Notes under the pieces: generated by a model
What the model was told of the DNA's origin: nothing
What the model saw: only the letters and a program-made list of their open reading frames with translations
Databases searched by the model: none
Program-made: the position numbers and the translations under genes
Assembly (NCBI GenBank): GCA_035653295.1
Contig: DASRCB010000059.1
Location: forward strand, 1 to 15,739
DNA: 15,739 bases
Source: DASRCB01 sp035653295
Lineage (GTDB): Bacteria > Acidobacteriota > Terriglobia > Bryobacterales > Bryobacteraceae
Direction: 5' to 3'
Shown here: one piece after another, positions 6,221 through 13,146 of the stretch
How the letters are laid out: the number at the start of each line of letters is the position of its first letter
Numbering within the stretch: the stretch's first letter is position 1

Positions 6221-8089
6221 ATGAGAGTTGTGTTGGTGCTTATCGTCGCGCGGCTGCTTTGCGCACAGGATGCATGGCCTGCGTATGGTCACGACGGAGG
6301 CGGGACGAGGCATTCTCCGCTGCGGCAGATCAATCGGGATAACGTGGCCCAGCTGAAGCTTGCCTGGACATATCACACCAGCGATATGTTTCCGGGCTCC
6401 GATCATTCGCGGCAGTCGAGCTTCGAAACCACACCGCTGTTCGTGGACGGAACGCTTTTCCTGAGCACGGCATTCGGACGCGTGATCGCGCTCGATCCGA
6501 TTCGCGGGACGGCCCTGTGGACCTTCGATCCGAAGGTGAACACGCACGCCGGGTTCGGCGACTTCGTCAACCGCGGAGTGTCCACCTGGGTGGACCCTGG
6601 GACGCATCAACGGCGGATTTACATCGCCACCATCGATGCTCGGCTCATCGCGCTCGACGCCGCGACCGGCAAACCGGCGATGGACTTCGGCGACAACGGG
6701 CAGGTGAATCTGCGCAACGGTCTGCGCATACCGCCGCCGACCGACTGGGAGTACGAGGAGACGTCGCCGCCCGCGGTCATTGACGATGTGCTGATTACCG
6801 GATCGGGCGTTGCGGACAACCAACGAACTGACATGGCCAGTGGCGAGGTGCGCGCCTGGGATGCTCGCAGCGGAAAGCTGCGGTGGACGTGGGATCCGAT
6901 GCCGGGGACGCGGACGGGGGCGGCCAATGCGTGGTCCATCATTTCCGTGGACCCGCGACGGCATCTGGCGTTCGTTCCCACGGGCAGCGCGAGCCCGGAC
7001 TATTACGGCGGGCTGCGGCCGGGCCCGGACCGGTACGCCAACTGCATCGTCGCCCTGGATTCGCGCACGGGCAGGTTGATATGGGCGTTTCAGACAGTCC
7101 ATCACGATCTTTGGGACTACGATGTCGCGTCGCAGCCGGTGCTGATCGAGGTGCGGCGGGGCGATAAGACGATACCCGCCGTGGCCGTTGGTTCCAAGAC
7201 GGCAAACCTGTTCATACTGGACCGCGAGACCGGTAAGCCGATCTTCGGAGTGGAGGAAAGGTCCGTACCGAAAAGCGATGTGCCGGGCGAAGGCGCATCG
7301 CCCACGCAGCCGTTTCCGGTGCTGCCGAAGCCGCTGTCGCCGCAGAAACTGGATCCGAATGACATCTGGGGCAAGGACGCGGAAAGCCTGAAGTGGTGCC
7401 GCGATACGATTTCGAAACTGCGCAACGACGGGATCTTCACACCTCCGAGTCTGCAGGGCTCCCTCGTCGTGCCCGGAAACGTTGGCGGCATGCACTGGGG
7501 CAGCGAGGCGTACGATCCGGAGCGCGGGCTGCTGATCGTGCCGGCGAACCGGCTTCCGGCGATGGTGCGGCTGATTCCCCAGGCGGACTTCAACAAAGAC
7601 CGGGAGCAATCGTCGCGGCTGCGGCTGGAATACGCGCGGCAGCAGGGCGCGCCGTACGGAATGGCGCGCACGCTTATTATCGCGCCGACGAAATCGCCGT
7701 GCACGCGCCCGCCGTGGGGCACGCTGACGGCGATCGACGTGAACACGGGCAACGTGCGCTGGGAGGTCCCGTTCGGGTCGATGACTGCGATGGGCGGCCC
7801 TGCCGAGGAGACCGGATCGGTGAACCTCGGCGGCCTGATCACGACCGCGGGCGGACTCGTATTCGCCACCGGCACGTTCGACAACAAGCTTCACGCCTAC
7901 GATATCGACACGGGCCGGGAGTTATGGAGCGGGGCTCTGCCCACCACGGCGCGCGCCATGCCGATGACGTACGTGGCGAAAAACGGCAGGCAATACGTGG
8001 TGATCGCGGCGGGCGGGCACGACGCTCCGGGGATCCCACAGGGAGACTCGCTGGTGGCGTTTGCTCTGCCGGAGGGATCAGGGCGTTGA
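6221..8089 (+). CDS. Periplasmic PQQ-dependent dehydrogenase (glucose-dehydrogenase-like beta-propeller)
   Basis: This 622-residue quinoprotein should oxidise a sugar or alcohol in the periplasm using pyrroloquinoline quinone. The ATG at 6221 starts a signal peptide (MRVVLVLIVARLLCAQ), followed by 'WPAYGHDGGGTRHSPLRQINRDNVAQLKLAW', a standard opening of these propellers. Tryptophan-docking-like repeats recur ('GTALWTFD', 'GKLRWTWDP', 'GRLIWAF', 'GNVRWEV', 'GRELWSG'). 'HHDLWDYD' (294-301) matches the mGDH motif containing the catalytic Asp (here D296), and 'SKTANLFILDRETG' carries the equivalent of the PQQ-contacting Lys (K326). The C-terminus ('FTPPSLQGSLVVPGN', 'MTYVAKNGRQYVVIAAGGH') also follows mGDH. 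The five-helix membrane anchor of mGDH and the C-terminal cytochrome c domain of alcohol dehydrogenases are both absent, as is the adjacent-Cys ring of methanol dehydrogenase. The substrate is not determinable. Its end overlaps the convergent minus-strand gene by 12 bp. Confidence 0.9.
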   Translation: MRVVLVLIVARLLCAQDAWPAYGHDGGGTRHSPLRQINRDNVAQLKLAWTYHTSDMFPGSDHSRQSSFETTPLFVDGTLFLSTAFGRVIALDPIRGTALWTFDPKVNTHAGFGDFVNRGVSTWVDPGTHQRRIYIATIDARLIALDAATGKPAMDFGDNGQVNLRNGLRIPPPTDWEYEETSPPAVIDDVLITGSGVADNQRTDMASGEVRAWDARSGKLRWTWDPMPGTRTGAANAWSIISVDPRRHLAFVPTGSASPDYYGGLRPGPDRYANCIVALDSRTGRLIWAFQTVHHDLWDYDVASQPVLIEVRRGDKTIPAVAVGSKTANLFILDRETGKPIFGVEERSVPKSDVPGEGASPTQPFPVLPKPLSPQKLDPNDIWGKDAESLKWCRDTISKLRNDGIFTPPSLQGSLVVPGNVGGMHWGSEAYDPERGLLIVPANRLPAMVRLIPQADFNKDREQSSRLRLEYARQQGAPYGMARTLIIAPTKSPCTRPPWGTLTAIDVNTGNVRWEVPFGSMTAMGGPAEETGSVNLGGLITTAGGLVFATGTFDNKLHAYDIDTGRELWSGALPTTARAMPMTYVAKNGRQYVVIAAGGHDAPGIPQGDSLVAFALPEGSGR

Positions 8090-8503
8090 AAGTGTATCCG
8101 AACCGGAGGAGGGCTTCTTCGTTTCGCGGACCACGCTGACGGTGACCGGTTCGAGCTCGCCGTCCGGGAACTGCTTCGCGTCGATGGACACCTGCTCGCC
8201 AGCCTTGATCTCTGACGCTTTTATTTTCTGGTCGCCATCGTAATATTCGGTCTTGTGTGTGGCGTGAAATTCCAGGATTTTCTTGTCCACGTCTTCTATG
8301 CGGATCAGCTTGCCGTTATTGGTGCGCACGACGCCGATAAAGGTGGCGAGGAGGTCCTGGGGATAGAACGATTTACCATCGCTCTGGCGACGGGAGCCGC
8401 GGCTGTGGGAGGCGGAGCCGCCTGGCGTTTGGAACTTCAGAGATGAATCCGCGGCGGAGAGCGGTCCCAGGAGCAGAATGATGAGGAGGACCTGGATAGT
8501 CAT
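8078..8503 (-). CDS. Small exported protein, possible DUF5666-like OB fold
   Basis: This is a 141-residue protein with an N-terminal signal peptide (MTIQVLLIILLLGPLSAADS). A Ser/Gly/Arg-rich linker (about 25-45) is followed by a beta-rich domain at about 50-125: 'LLATFIGVVRTNNGKLIRIE', 'ILEFHATHKTEYYDGDQKI', 'EIKAGEQVSIDAKQFPDGELEPVTVSV'. The pattern of short strands ending in a 'G-E-x-V-x-V' step and 'dGeLep..V' recalls DUF5666/OB-fold domains, but I would not assert membership. Its ATG overlaps the stop of the upstream TPR gene (ATGA, 4 bp), so it is translationally coupled to that gene. The 3' end overlaps the convergent PQQ dehydrogenase gene by 12 bp. Function unknown. Confidence 0.75.
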   Translation of the reverse strand: MTIQVLLIILLLGPLSAADSSLKFQTPGGSASHSRGSRRQSDGKSFYPQDLLATFIGVVRTNNGKLIRIEDVDKKILEFHATHKTEYYDGDQKIKASEIKAGEQVSIDAKQFPDGELEPVTVSVVRETKKPSSGSDTLSTP

Positions 8504-9609
8504 GAGCCGGCCTGCTTCTCGGCCTCGGCGATCTGGGCGCGAACAACCGCCGCATCCGGCGCGGTAGGCAGCAGGTCCAGATAGCGCTGCATGTGCTCGC
8601 GGGCGCCGCGGTAATCGTTTTTGTGAGCCAGGGCCCGGCCGAGGATGTATTCGGCTCGCGGCAACTGGCGCCGCGTATCGAGCGTGATGGCGCGGAGCGC
8701 GCTTTGCTGGGCGATATCCATGTGGCCGAGATTGAAATGGGCGATGGCGTGATACAGGTAGAGCACGGGCGACTCCACGGGATCGTGCGCAAGGGCGCGA
8801 TCGGTGATTGCGGCCATCTCCTGCCAATGGGCGCCTGCGTCGGCCAACTCCGCCAGGCGCGCGTACGGCATCAGGAACCGTGGGTCGATGTCGAGGCACC
8901 GAGTCCAGGCCTGGCGGGCTTCGGCATACTTGCCCTGCCTCTCGGCCACGAGCGCCAGATCGTACCATGCGCCGGCATATCCGGGGTAGATCTGCACCGC
9001 TCGCTCGAAGCCGGCACGCGCCTCGGTCCAGTACTGTTTGCGCAGCGCTTCCGCTCCGCGCTCACGAGCGGCCCGAGCGCTGGCGGGCGCGTCGAGGTCG
9101 GCGAGGCTGATCATTGTGCCCTGCGTGGAGGTGAGCGAATACAGAGTGAGCAGCGGGTGCTCTACCGTGGTTGTCACGGCTGCGTGCGCGACGTGATAAC
9201 CCGGCAGTGAAGCCTGTAGATTGCAGACAAAGGTGCTGTCGCCATCGATGGTGGCTTCGGCCATGCCGGCTCGCTGTGTAATATTCAGCTGGAAACGGCC
9301 TTTCTTATCGCTGTACGTGCGGCCGCCGCTGGCGCCTTCGCAGCTGGCTTCAACCAGCACGGGGGTTGGCGGCGCGGCCCCGGGCCGCACGACGACGCGG
9401 CCGGAGATTGTCAGATCCATTGCCGTGACATTGCCACGGGTCATGATCGCGTCGGGATCGTCGGACATGCCCCTGGGCTTGTTCGGGATTTGGCGCGCGT
9501 CGGGCGTACCGCCGACGGTGGGCGAGAGAGTCGCCTGGGCCCAGCCGCACGCGGCGAGCATAGCGGTACCGGCGACGGCCAGCAGCGCGCGGCGGCGTTC
9601 CACGTCCAT
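8500..9609 (-). CDS. Exported lipoprotein-like TPR protein with carboxypeptidase-regulatory-like domain (paralogue A)
   Basis: A 369-residue protein with two parts. The N-terminal signal has a lipobox-like LAAC (residues 18-21), so it may be a lipoprotein. Residues about 66-140 form a beta domain of the carboxypeptidase-regulatory type: 'ISGRVVV', 'TPVLVEASC', 'TYSDKKGRFQLNI', 'ASLPGYH'; two cysteines (90 and 129) could form a disulfide. From about 178 to the end there are several TPR units ('ARERGAEALRKQYWTEARAGFERAVQIYPGYAGAWYDLALV', 'YAEARQAWTRCLDIDPRF', and later copies). The start at 9609 has a GGAG 8 nt upstream. The gene follows its paralogue by 20 bp and aligns with it almost without gaps at an offset of one residue. 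This domain pair is common in acidobacteria, but no function is established; a periplasmic scaffold is a guess from the TPRs. Confidence 0.88.
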   Translation of the reverse strand: MDVERRRALLAVAGTAMLAACGWAQATLSPTVGGTPDARQIPNKPRGMSDDPDAIMTRGNVTAMDLTISGRVVVRPGAAPPTPVLVEASCEGASGGRTYSDKKGRFQLNITQRAGMAEATIDGDSTFVCNLQASLPGYHVAHAAVTTTVEHPLLTLYSLTSTQGTMISLADLDAPASARAARERGAEALRKQYWTEARAGFERAVQIYPGYAGAWYDLALVAERQGKYAEARQAWTRCLDIDPRFLMPYARLAELADAGAHWQEMAAITDRALAHDPVESPVLYLYHAIAHFNLGHMDIAQQSALRAITLDTRRQLPRAEYILGRALAHKNDYRGAREHMQRYLDLLPTAPDAAVVRAQIAEAEKQAGS

Positions 9610-9629
9610 ATCGTAGCTCCGGCTGGCGG

Positions 9630-10742
9630 TTATGGAGAAGCGTGCTTCTCAGCTTCGGCAATCTGCGCGCGGACGACAGCGGCATCGGGCGCCTGGGGCA
9701 GAAGCTGCAGATAGCGCCGCATATGGTCGAGCGCGCCGGGATAATCTGCGCGGTGGGCCAGGGCCCGGCCGAGGATGTACTCGGCGCGCGGAAGCTGATG
9801 GTGGGCGTCGAGCGAGATGGCGCGGCGCGAGCTTTGCTCGGCGACATCCATTCGACCGACGTTGAAACAGGCGATGGCGTGATACAGGTACAGGATCGGC
9901 GCGTCAACCGGGTCGAGCGCGACAGCGCGGTCGGTGATGGCGGCCATGTCGGACCAGCGGGAGCCGGCGGCGGCCAGCTCGGCCAGCGGGATGTAGGGCT
10001 TCAGGAAGCGGCGGTCGGATTCCAGCGCTTTGTTCCAGGCGGCGCGCGCCTGCGCAACGCGGCCCTGCCGAAGTTGTGCAGCGCCGAGCTCGTACCACGC
10101 CGTCGCATAGTGGGGGTCGATTTCGAGTGCTTTTTCGAACTCCGCCTGCGCGCCAGACCAGTCGTTATTACGAAGCGCGGCGAGTCCCCGCTCGCTTGCT
10201 TCGCGCGCGCGTTTTGGCGCGTCCAGCTCGGTGAGACTGACCAGCGTGCCTTTCGTGGGGTCGAGTGTGTGAAGCGTCAGGAAAGGGTGATCGGTCATGG
10301 ACCAGACCTCGGACACGGCCGGATGATAGCCGGGAAGGGACGCCTGAATCATGCAGTGCAATGTGGCATCCCCCTGAATCGCCGCTTCGGCATACTCGCT
10401 CTTCTGCGGTACGTTCACGGCGAAGCGCCCTTTCTTGTCGGTGTAGGTGGGGCTCCGCTGAACATGATCGCAGGCAGTTTCGATGAGTACCGGCGAAGGT
10501 GGAGGACCGCCGCCATCCACGACCACCTTGCCGGATAGCATAACCGGAATCGAGACAGCGGCGCGCTGCGTGGTGGCCAGGCCGGGGGCAGCAACATCGT
10601 CGCCCGGGCCGAACACTCCGCGCGCTGGAGGGATCGGCTCGGTTCCGCCGGCGCCGGGCGAGGCGGTGGCGCCCTGCTGCGCCCGCACGCTCACCGTGCT
10701 CGCGATAATGGCAAGCCCGAGAACCGCGGCGCGGCGTCTCAT
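9630..10742 (-). CDS. Exported TPR protein with carboxypeptidase-regulatory-like domain (paralogue B)
   Basis: A 370-residue paralogue of the next gene downstream and probably the first gene of a three-gene operon. The signal peptide is MRRRAAVLGLAIIASTVSVRAQ, without a lipobox, unlike paralogue A. The beta domain at about 67-142 repeats the features of the paralogue ('SGKVVV', 'SPVLIETAC', 'TYTDKKGRFAV', 'ASLPGYH') including both cysteines (91 and 130). TPR units run from about 180 to the end. Conserved blocks shared with paralogue A include 'QLPRAEYILGRALAH' and 'APDAAVVRAQIAEAEK'. I chose the ATG at 10742; a TTG at 10766 and a GTG at 10748 are in frame, and GGAG sits only 2 nt before the ATG, so the exact start is uncertain. 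It is divergent from the aldolase gene. Confidence 0.87.
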   Translation of the reverse strand: MRRRAAVLGLAIIASTVSVRAQQGATASPGAGGTEPIPPARGVFGPGDDVAAPGLATTQRAAVSIPVMLSGKVVVDGGGPPPSPVLIETACDHVQRSPTYTDKKGRFAVNVPQKSEYAEAAIQGDATLHCMIQASLPGYHPAVSEVWSMTDHPFLTLHTLDPTKGTLVSLTELDAPKRAREASERGLAALRNNDWSGAQAEFEKALEIDPHYATAWYELGAAQLRQGRVAQARAAWNKALESDRRFLKPYIPLAELAAAGSRWSDMAAITDRAVALDPVDAPILYLYHAIACFNVGRMDVAEQSSRRAISLDAHHQLPRAEYILGRALAHRADYPGALDHMRRYLQLLPQAPDAAVVRAQIAEAEKHASP

Positions 10743-10903
10743 CTCCACAGGGTACCGCTGCGGCAATAGAATCAGCGCATCGCGGAGCCATTTCGGCGGT
10801 ACGGGTGTGTCGTCACGTTATGTGATGCTCGGCCCTTTTCGGTGAGAACCTGGCCGTTGAGCCGGGACTAAATTTGTTCAAACGATTCCGACAGGGAGGA
10901 CTT
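10743..10903. other. Divergent intergenic region between TPR paralogue B and the class II aldolase
   Basis: This 161-bp gap should hold promoters for both directions. I see an interrupted palindrome TCAC-N5-GTGA (10813-10825), which could be an operator, and an AT-rich TAAATT (about 10869-10874) that might serve as a -10 for the aldolase gene, without a convincing -35. A strong ribosome-binding site, AGGGAGGA (10893-10900), precedes the aldolase ATG. No sigma-motif copy and no small ORF is convincing here. Confidence 0.3.
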
Positions 10904-11932
10904 ATGCCACTGGTATCGATGCGGCAGCTTCTGGACGAGGCCGCGAAAGGCGGGTATGGCGTTGGGGCGTTCAACGTCAACAACATGGAGCAGATTCAGG
11001 CGATCATGGAAGCCGCCCGGGAGACGAACTCGCCGGTCATCATTCAGGCCAGCCGCGGCGCACGAGCCTATTCGCAGGACCGTTTTCTCTACCATCTGAT
11101 GCTGGCCGCGACCGAGGTGTACCCTGAGATCCCGACCGTTCTGCACCTTGATCACGGGAACAGCTTCGAAACGTGCAAATCGGCCGTTGATATGGGGTTC
11201 ACCAGCGTGATGATGGATGGCTCGCTGATGCCCGACGGGAAGACGCCTTCGACCTTCGATTACAACGTCGATGTCACGCGCCGCGTCGTGGAACTCGCGC
11301 ACGAGAAGGGCATCACCGTGGAAGGCGAGATCGGGGTGCTGGGCGGCATCGAGGACGGGCACGGCGCGGGTGTCGATGCTCTGGCGCATGTCACCGATCC
11401 GGACCAGGCCGTCGAATTCGTCGAGCGGACCGGGGTAGACGCGCTGGCGATCGCGATCGGCACCAGCCATGGGGCCTACAAATTCACGAAAAAGCCTACC
11501 GGCGAGACGCTGAAGATGGCCACCCTGATCGAAATCCACAAGCGCCTCCCGGCGACGCACCTGGTCATGCACGGCTCGTCCAGCGTGCCGAAGGAGTTGC
11601 AGGACATCGTCAACCAGTACGGCGGCAGGCTGAAGCCGACGTGGGGCGTGCCGGTGGAGGAGATCCAGCTCGGGATCCGCAACGGGGTCCGCAAGGTCAA
11701 CGTGGACACGGACAATCGGCTGGCGATTACGGGCGCGATCCGCAAGGTGTTCATGGAGAAGCCGGAGGAGTTCGATCCGCGCAGCTACATGAAGCCGGCG
11801 CGCGAGGCAATGACGAAAGTGGTGGCGCAGCGTATGACCGAGTTCGGCCAGGCGGGCCACGCCGGAGACTACAAGCCGGTGTCGCTGGAAGAGATGGCGC
11901 GGCGGTATCAGCAGGAGCCGGTGCACGCGTAA
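10904..11932 (+). CDS. fba: Class II fructose-1,6-bisphosphate aldolase, Calvin-cycle subtype (IIB)
   Basis: This 342-residue zinc enzyme reversibly splits fructose 1,6-bisphosphate into dihydroxyacetone phosphate and glyceraldehyde 3-phosphate in glycolysis and gluconeogenesis. The start at 10904 follows an AGGGAGGA ribosome-binding site; the extra ten residues of the longer frame are rejected. Motifs: 'GAFNVNNMEQIQAIMEAA' (21-38), 'IIQASRGAR' (46-54), 'LHLDHG' (80-85, with catalytic D83 and zinc ligand H84), 'TSVMMDGSL', 'VEGEIGVLGG' with E142, 'GTSHGAYKF' with ligand H189, 'MHGSSS' with ligand H223, and the phosphate-binding 'NVDTD' (266-270). The 'NNMEQIQ', 'YDYNV/FDYNVDVTR' and 'FDPRSYMKPA' blocks match the subtype named for the Calvin cycle; the subtype is also found in heterotrophs and does not imply CO2 fixation. 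All key residues are present and length is normal. Confidence 0.96.
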   Translation: MPLVSMRQLLDEAAKGGYGVGAFNVNNMEQIQAIMEAARETNSPVIIQASRGARAYSQDRFLYHLMLAATEVYPEIPTVLHLDHGNSFETCKSAVDMGFTSVMMDGSLMPDGKTPSTFDYNVDVTRRVVELAHEKGITVEGEIGVLGGIEDGHGAGVDALAHVTDPDQAVEFVERTGVDALAIAIGTSHGAYKFTKKPTGETLKMATLIEIHKRLPATHLVMHGSSSVPKELQDIVNQYGGRLKPTWGVPVEEIQLGIRNGVRKVNVDTDNRLAITGAIRKVFMEKPEEFDPRSYMKPAREAMTKVVAQRMTEFGQAGHAGDYKPVSLEEMARRYQQEPVHA

Positions 11933-11956
11933 ACAGAGCGCCGAGCAGGTATCCTG

Positions 11957-12202
11957 ATGATGAATATGGCGCCGGACGCCGTACAAACCAGCCTGAGCGT
12001 TGGTGTGCCCACTCTGGCCGTGCTGGTCGGGATTTTGATCAACAACTCCCGGCTGGCGGATCTGCGCGCGCACGTGGACGCCCGACTTTCGGACCTGAAC
12101 CGCTTTATAGACGCACGTTTCGAAACCGCGCATCAGGAACTGCTTCGGGTCGAAGGCGTGCTGGACGCGCGCCTTCGGCACCTCGAAGAGGAACGGCGCT
12201 GA
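11957..12202 (+). CDS. Small single-pass membrane protein with C-terminal coiled coil
   Basis: An 81-residue protein of unknown function. One hydrophobic segment lies at about 13-29 ('LSVGVPTLAVLVGILIN'), followed by a highly charged helix from about 32 to 81 with a recurring D-A-R-L/F unit at residues 41, 52 and 70 and regular leucines, which suggests a coiled coil. I recall similar short proteins ending in 'ELLRVEGVLDARL.HLEE' in acidobacteria, which supports it being a real gene. It starts 24 bp after the aldolase stop; the first of three near-adjacent ATGs is used, and there is no strong Shine-Dalgarno. Its stop overlaps the CTG proposed as the start of the next gene. It may tether or oligomerise a membrane complex, but nothing shows its partner. 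Confidence 0.7.
   Translation: MMNMAPDAVQTSLSVGVPTLAVLVGILINNSRLADLRAHVDARLSDLNRFIDARFETAHQELLRVEGVLDARLRHLEEERR
12188..12192 (+). promoter_or_regulatory. Ribosome-binding site GAGGA supporting a CTG start at 12199
   Basis: GAGGA within AAGAGGAA ends 6 nt before CTG at 12199. No ATG or GTG is available near the beginning of the signal peptide in that frame, so this site decides the start. Confidence 0.5.
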
Positions 12203-12789
12203 GCGGCGGCGCGCACCGCAGGCGTGTCGCAATCGGTTCCTTCACGCTGTTGGTCCTTTCTGCCCTGGCGCAATCTTCTGAGATACGCCCGACAACGAAA
12301 GGAGCGCGCGCCGCTCTCCTGGCGGGGCGCTACGACGACGCCGTATACATACTTACGAAGATCACCGAGGAGGACCCACTGTCCGAAGAGGCGTGGCTTT
12401 TCCTCGGCGTTGCTCATAGCCACACGAGGCAGCTGAAGGCCGCGGTCGCCGACGAGAGCAAGGCCATAGAACTCATGCCATCCGACGCGCAGGCATGGAC
12501 AAATCGCGCCACCATTGAAAGCGACCTCGGCAAATACGACCGGGCAACAGCGGATGCATCCGAAGCAATTCGCCTGCAACCGAGCATCGCGGCCGCCTAC
12601 ATCGCGCGGGCAACGGCGCGCGCGGGGCGGCGCGACTTCGACGGCGCGGAACACGACGCGACGGCGGCGATCAATCTGGACCCCGGCGGGCGGACGCGTG
12701 GCTCATTCGCGGGCATGCGCGCGAGGCTCGCGGCACACGCCAATTCGCTATCGAGGATTTCGAGAAATACATGGAGCTCACCGACATGA
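12199..12789 (+). CDS. Exported TPR protein, 5' part of a frameshifted TPR-TonB-C gene
   Basis: The frame from a proposed CTG start gives a signal peptide: short Arg-rich n-region ('HRRR'), hydrophobic core ('VAIGSFTLLVLSALA'), then 'QSSE'. It overlaps the upstream stop as CTGA. Three TPR-like units follow ('GARAALLAGRYDDAVYILTKITEEDPLSEEAWLFLGVA', 'LKAAVADESKAIELMPSDAQAWTNRATI', 'YDRATADASEAIRLQPSIAAAYIARATA', and part of a fourth ending 'AINLDPGG'). After residue about 164 the frame degenerates into non-TPR sequence and stops at 12789. The TPR resumes in the -1 frame ('DAWLIRGHAR...'), so the natural protein is almost certainly longer and continues through 13094. As written it is a truncated product of 196 residues. 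Function unknown; perhaps periplasmic scaffolding. Confidence 0.7.
   Translation: MSGGAHRRRVAIGSFTLLVLSALAQSSEIRPTTKGARAALLAGRYDDAVYILTKITEEDPLSEEAWLFLGVAHSHTRQLKAAVADESKAIELMPSDAQAWTNRATIESDLGKYDRATADASEAIRLQPSIAAAYIARATARAGRRDFDGAEHDATAAINLDPGGRTRGSFAGMRARLAAHANSLSRISRNTWSSPT
12682..12696 (+). other. Probable frameshift site in a G/C run
   Basis: Within CCCGGCGGGCGGACG the TPR frame ends ('NLDPGG') and the homologous reading continues one base back ('DAWLIRGHAR'). One extra G in the GGG run would restore a single frame reading '...DPGGADAWLIRG...'. This could be a real mutation, an assembly error or, less likely, programmed -1 slippage; no classical heptamer slippery site is seen. Confidence 0.65.
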
Positions 12790-13094
12790 GGTCGTCGGAT
12801 CCGAGTTGGAGCCATGTTCTGCTCGCCTTCGGGCAGAATGACGTGTCGCAGCGGCTCGCGGGTCCATTTCCGAAATTTCCTCGTGTGCCGGCAGGAGCGG
12901 CCTGGCGCATAGCTGTAGGTCTCGTGATTGGGACCGACGGGCGAGTCCGGCGCATCGTTCCGCTGCTTGGAAGCCCCGAATTCACTCACGTGGCAATCGA
13001 TGCCATACGGCAGTGGACGTACAGTCCTCCCGTCGAAGATGGAGAACCCGTGGAGGCAATCAGTATCATCGAGGTCGAACTTCACGGATTGTGA
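12771..13094 (+). CDS. TonB C-terminal-like domain, 3' part of the frameshifted TPR-TonB-C gene
   Basis: The frame encodes a TonB C-terminal fold: 'AAWRIAVGLVIGTDGRVRRIVPLLGSPEF', 'HVAIDAIRQWTYSPPVEDGEPVEAISIIEVEL'. TonB-C domains normally contact outer-membrane receptors, but in acidobacteria many such domains sit on exported proteins without the TonB N-terminal membrane anchor. The ATG at 12771 lies inside a continuous homologous reading that starts upstream near 12690 ('DAWLIRGHAREA', 'FAIEDFEKYMELTD'), so it is probably not a true start. I read 12199-13094 as one gene of roughly 298 residues when restored: signal peptide, TPRs, TonB-C. If the frameshift is real the domain is likely not expressed or is expressed only by internal initiation. 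Confidence 0.65.
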   Translation: MELTDMRSSDPSWSHVLLAFGQNDVSQRLAGPFPKFPRVPAGAAWRIAVGLVIGTDGRVRRIVPLLGSPEFTHVAIDAIRQWTYSPPVEDGEPVEAISIIEVELHGL

Positions 13095-13133
13095 GCGCGC
13101 AACGCCGCGGCCAACCTGCGCAGGTCGCCGCGC

Positions 13134-13146
13134 GATAATCGTGGCA
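13134..13146 (+). promoter_or_regulatory. Possible leaderless promoter -10 box for the LacD-type aldolase
   Basis: GATAAT (13134-13139) ends 6 nt before the ATG at 13146, and there is no Shine-Dalgarno. This is the spacing expected if transcription begins at the start codon. I find no convincing -35. Confidence 0.35.

Noticed and set aside
6164..7894. Long open frame of about 576 codons on the minus strand opposite the PQQ dehydrogenase gene
   Set aside because: It is Arg/His/Pro-rich shadow sequence with no recognisable domain, and lies entirely antisense to a well-supported gene.
10904..11932. Carbon fixation suggested by the 'Calvin-cycle subtype' aldolase
   Set aside because: The subtype name reflects its first descriptions; no RuBisCO or phosphoribulokinase gene is in the window.
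10868..12232. 454-codon open frame on the minus strand opposite the class II aldolase
   Set aside because: High-GC shadow of the aldolase gene; composition rich in Arg/His/Leu, no motif, and no start signals.
12771..13094. Independent small TonB gene starting at the ATG 12771
   Set aside because: The homologous reading continues upstream of this ATG without a break, so the frameshifted-fusion explanation fits better.
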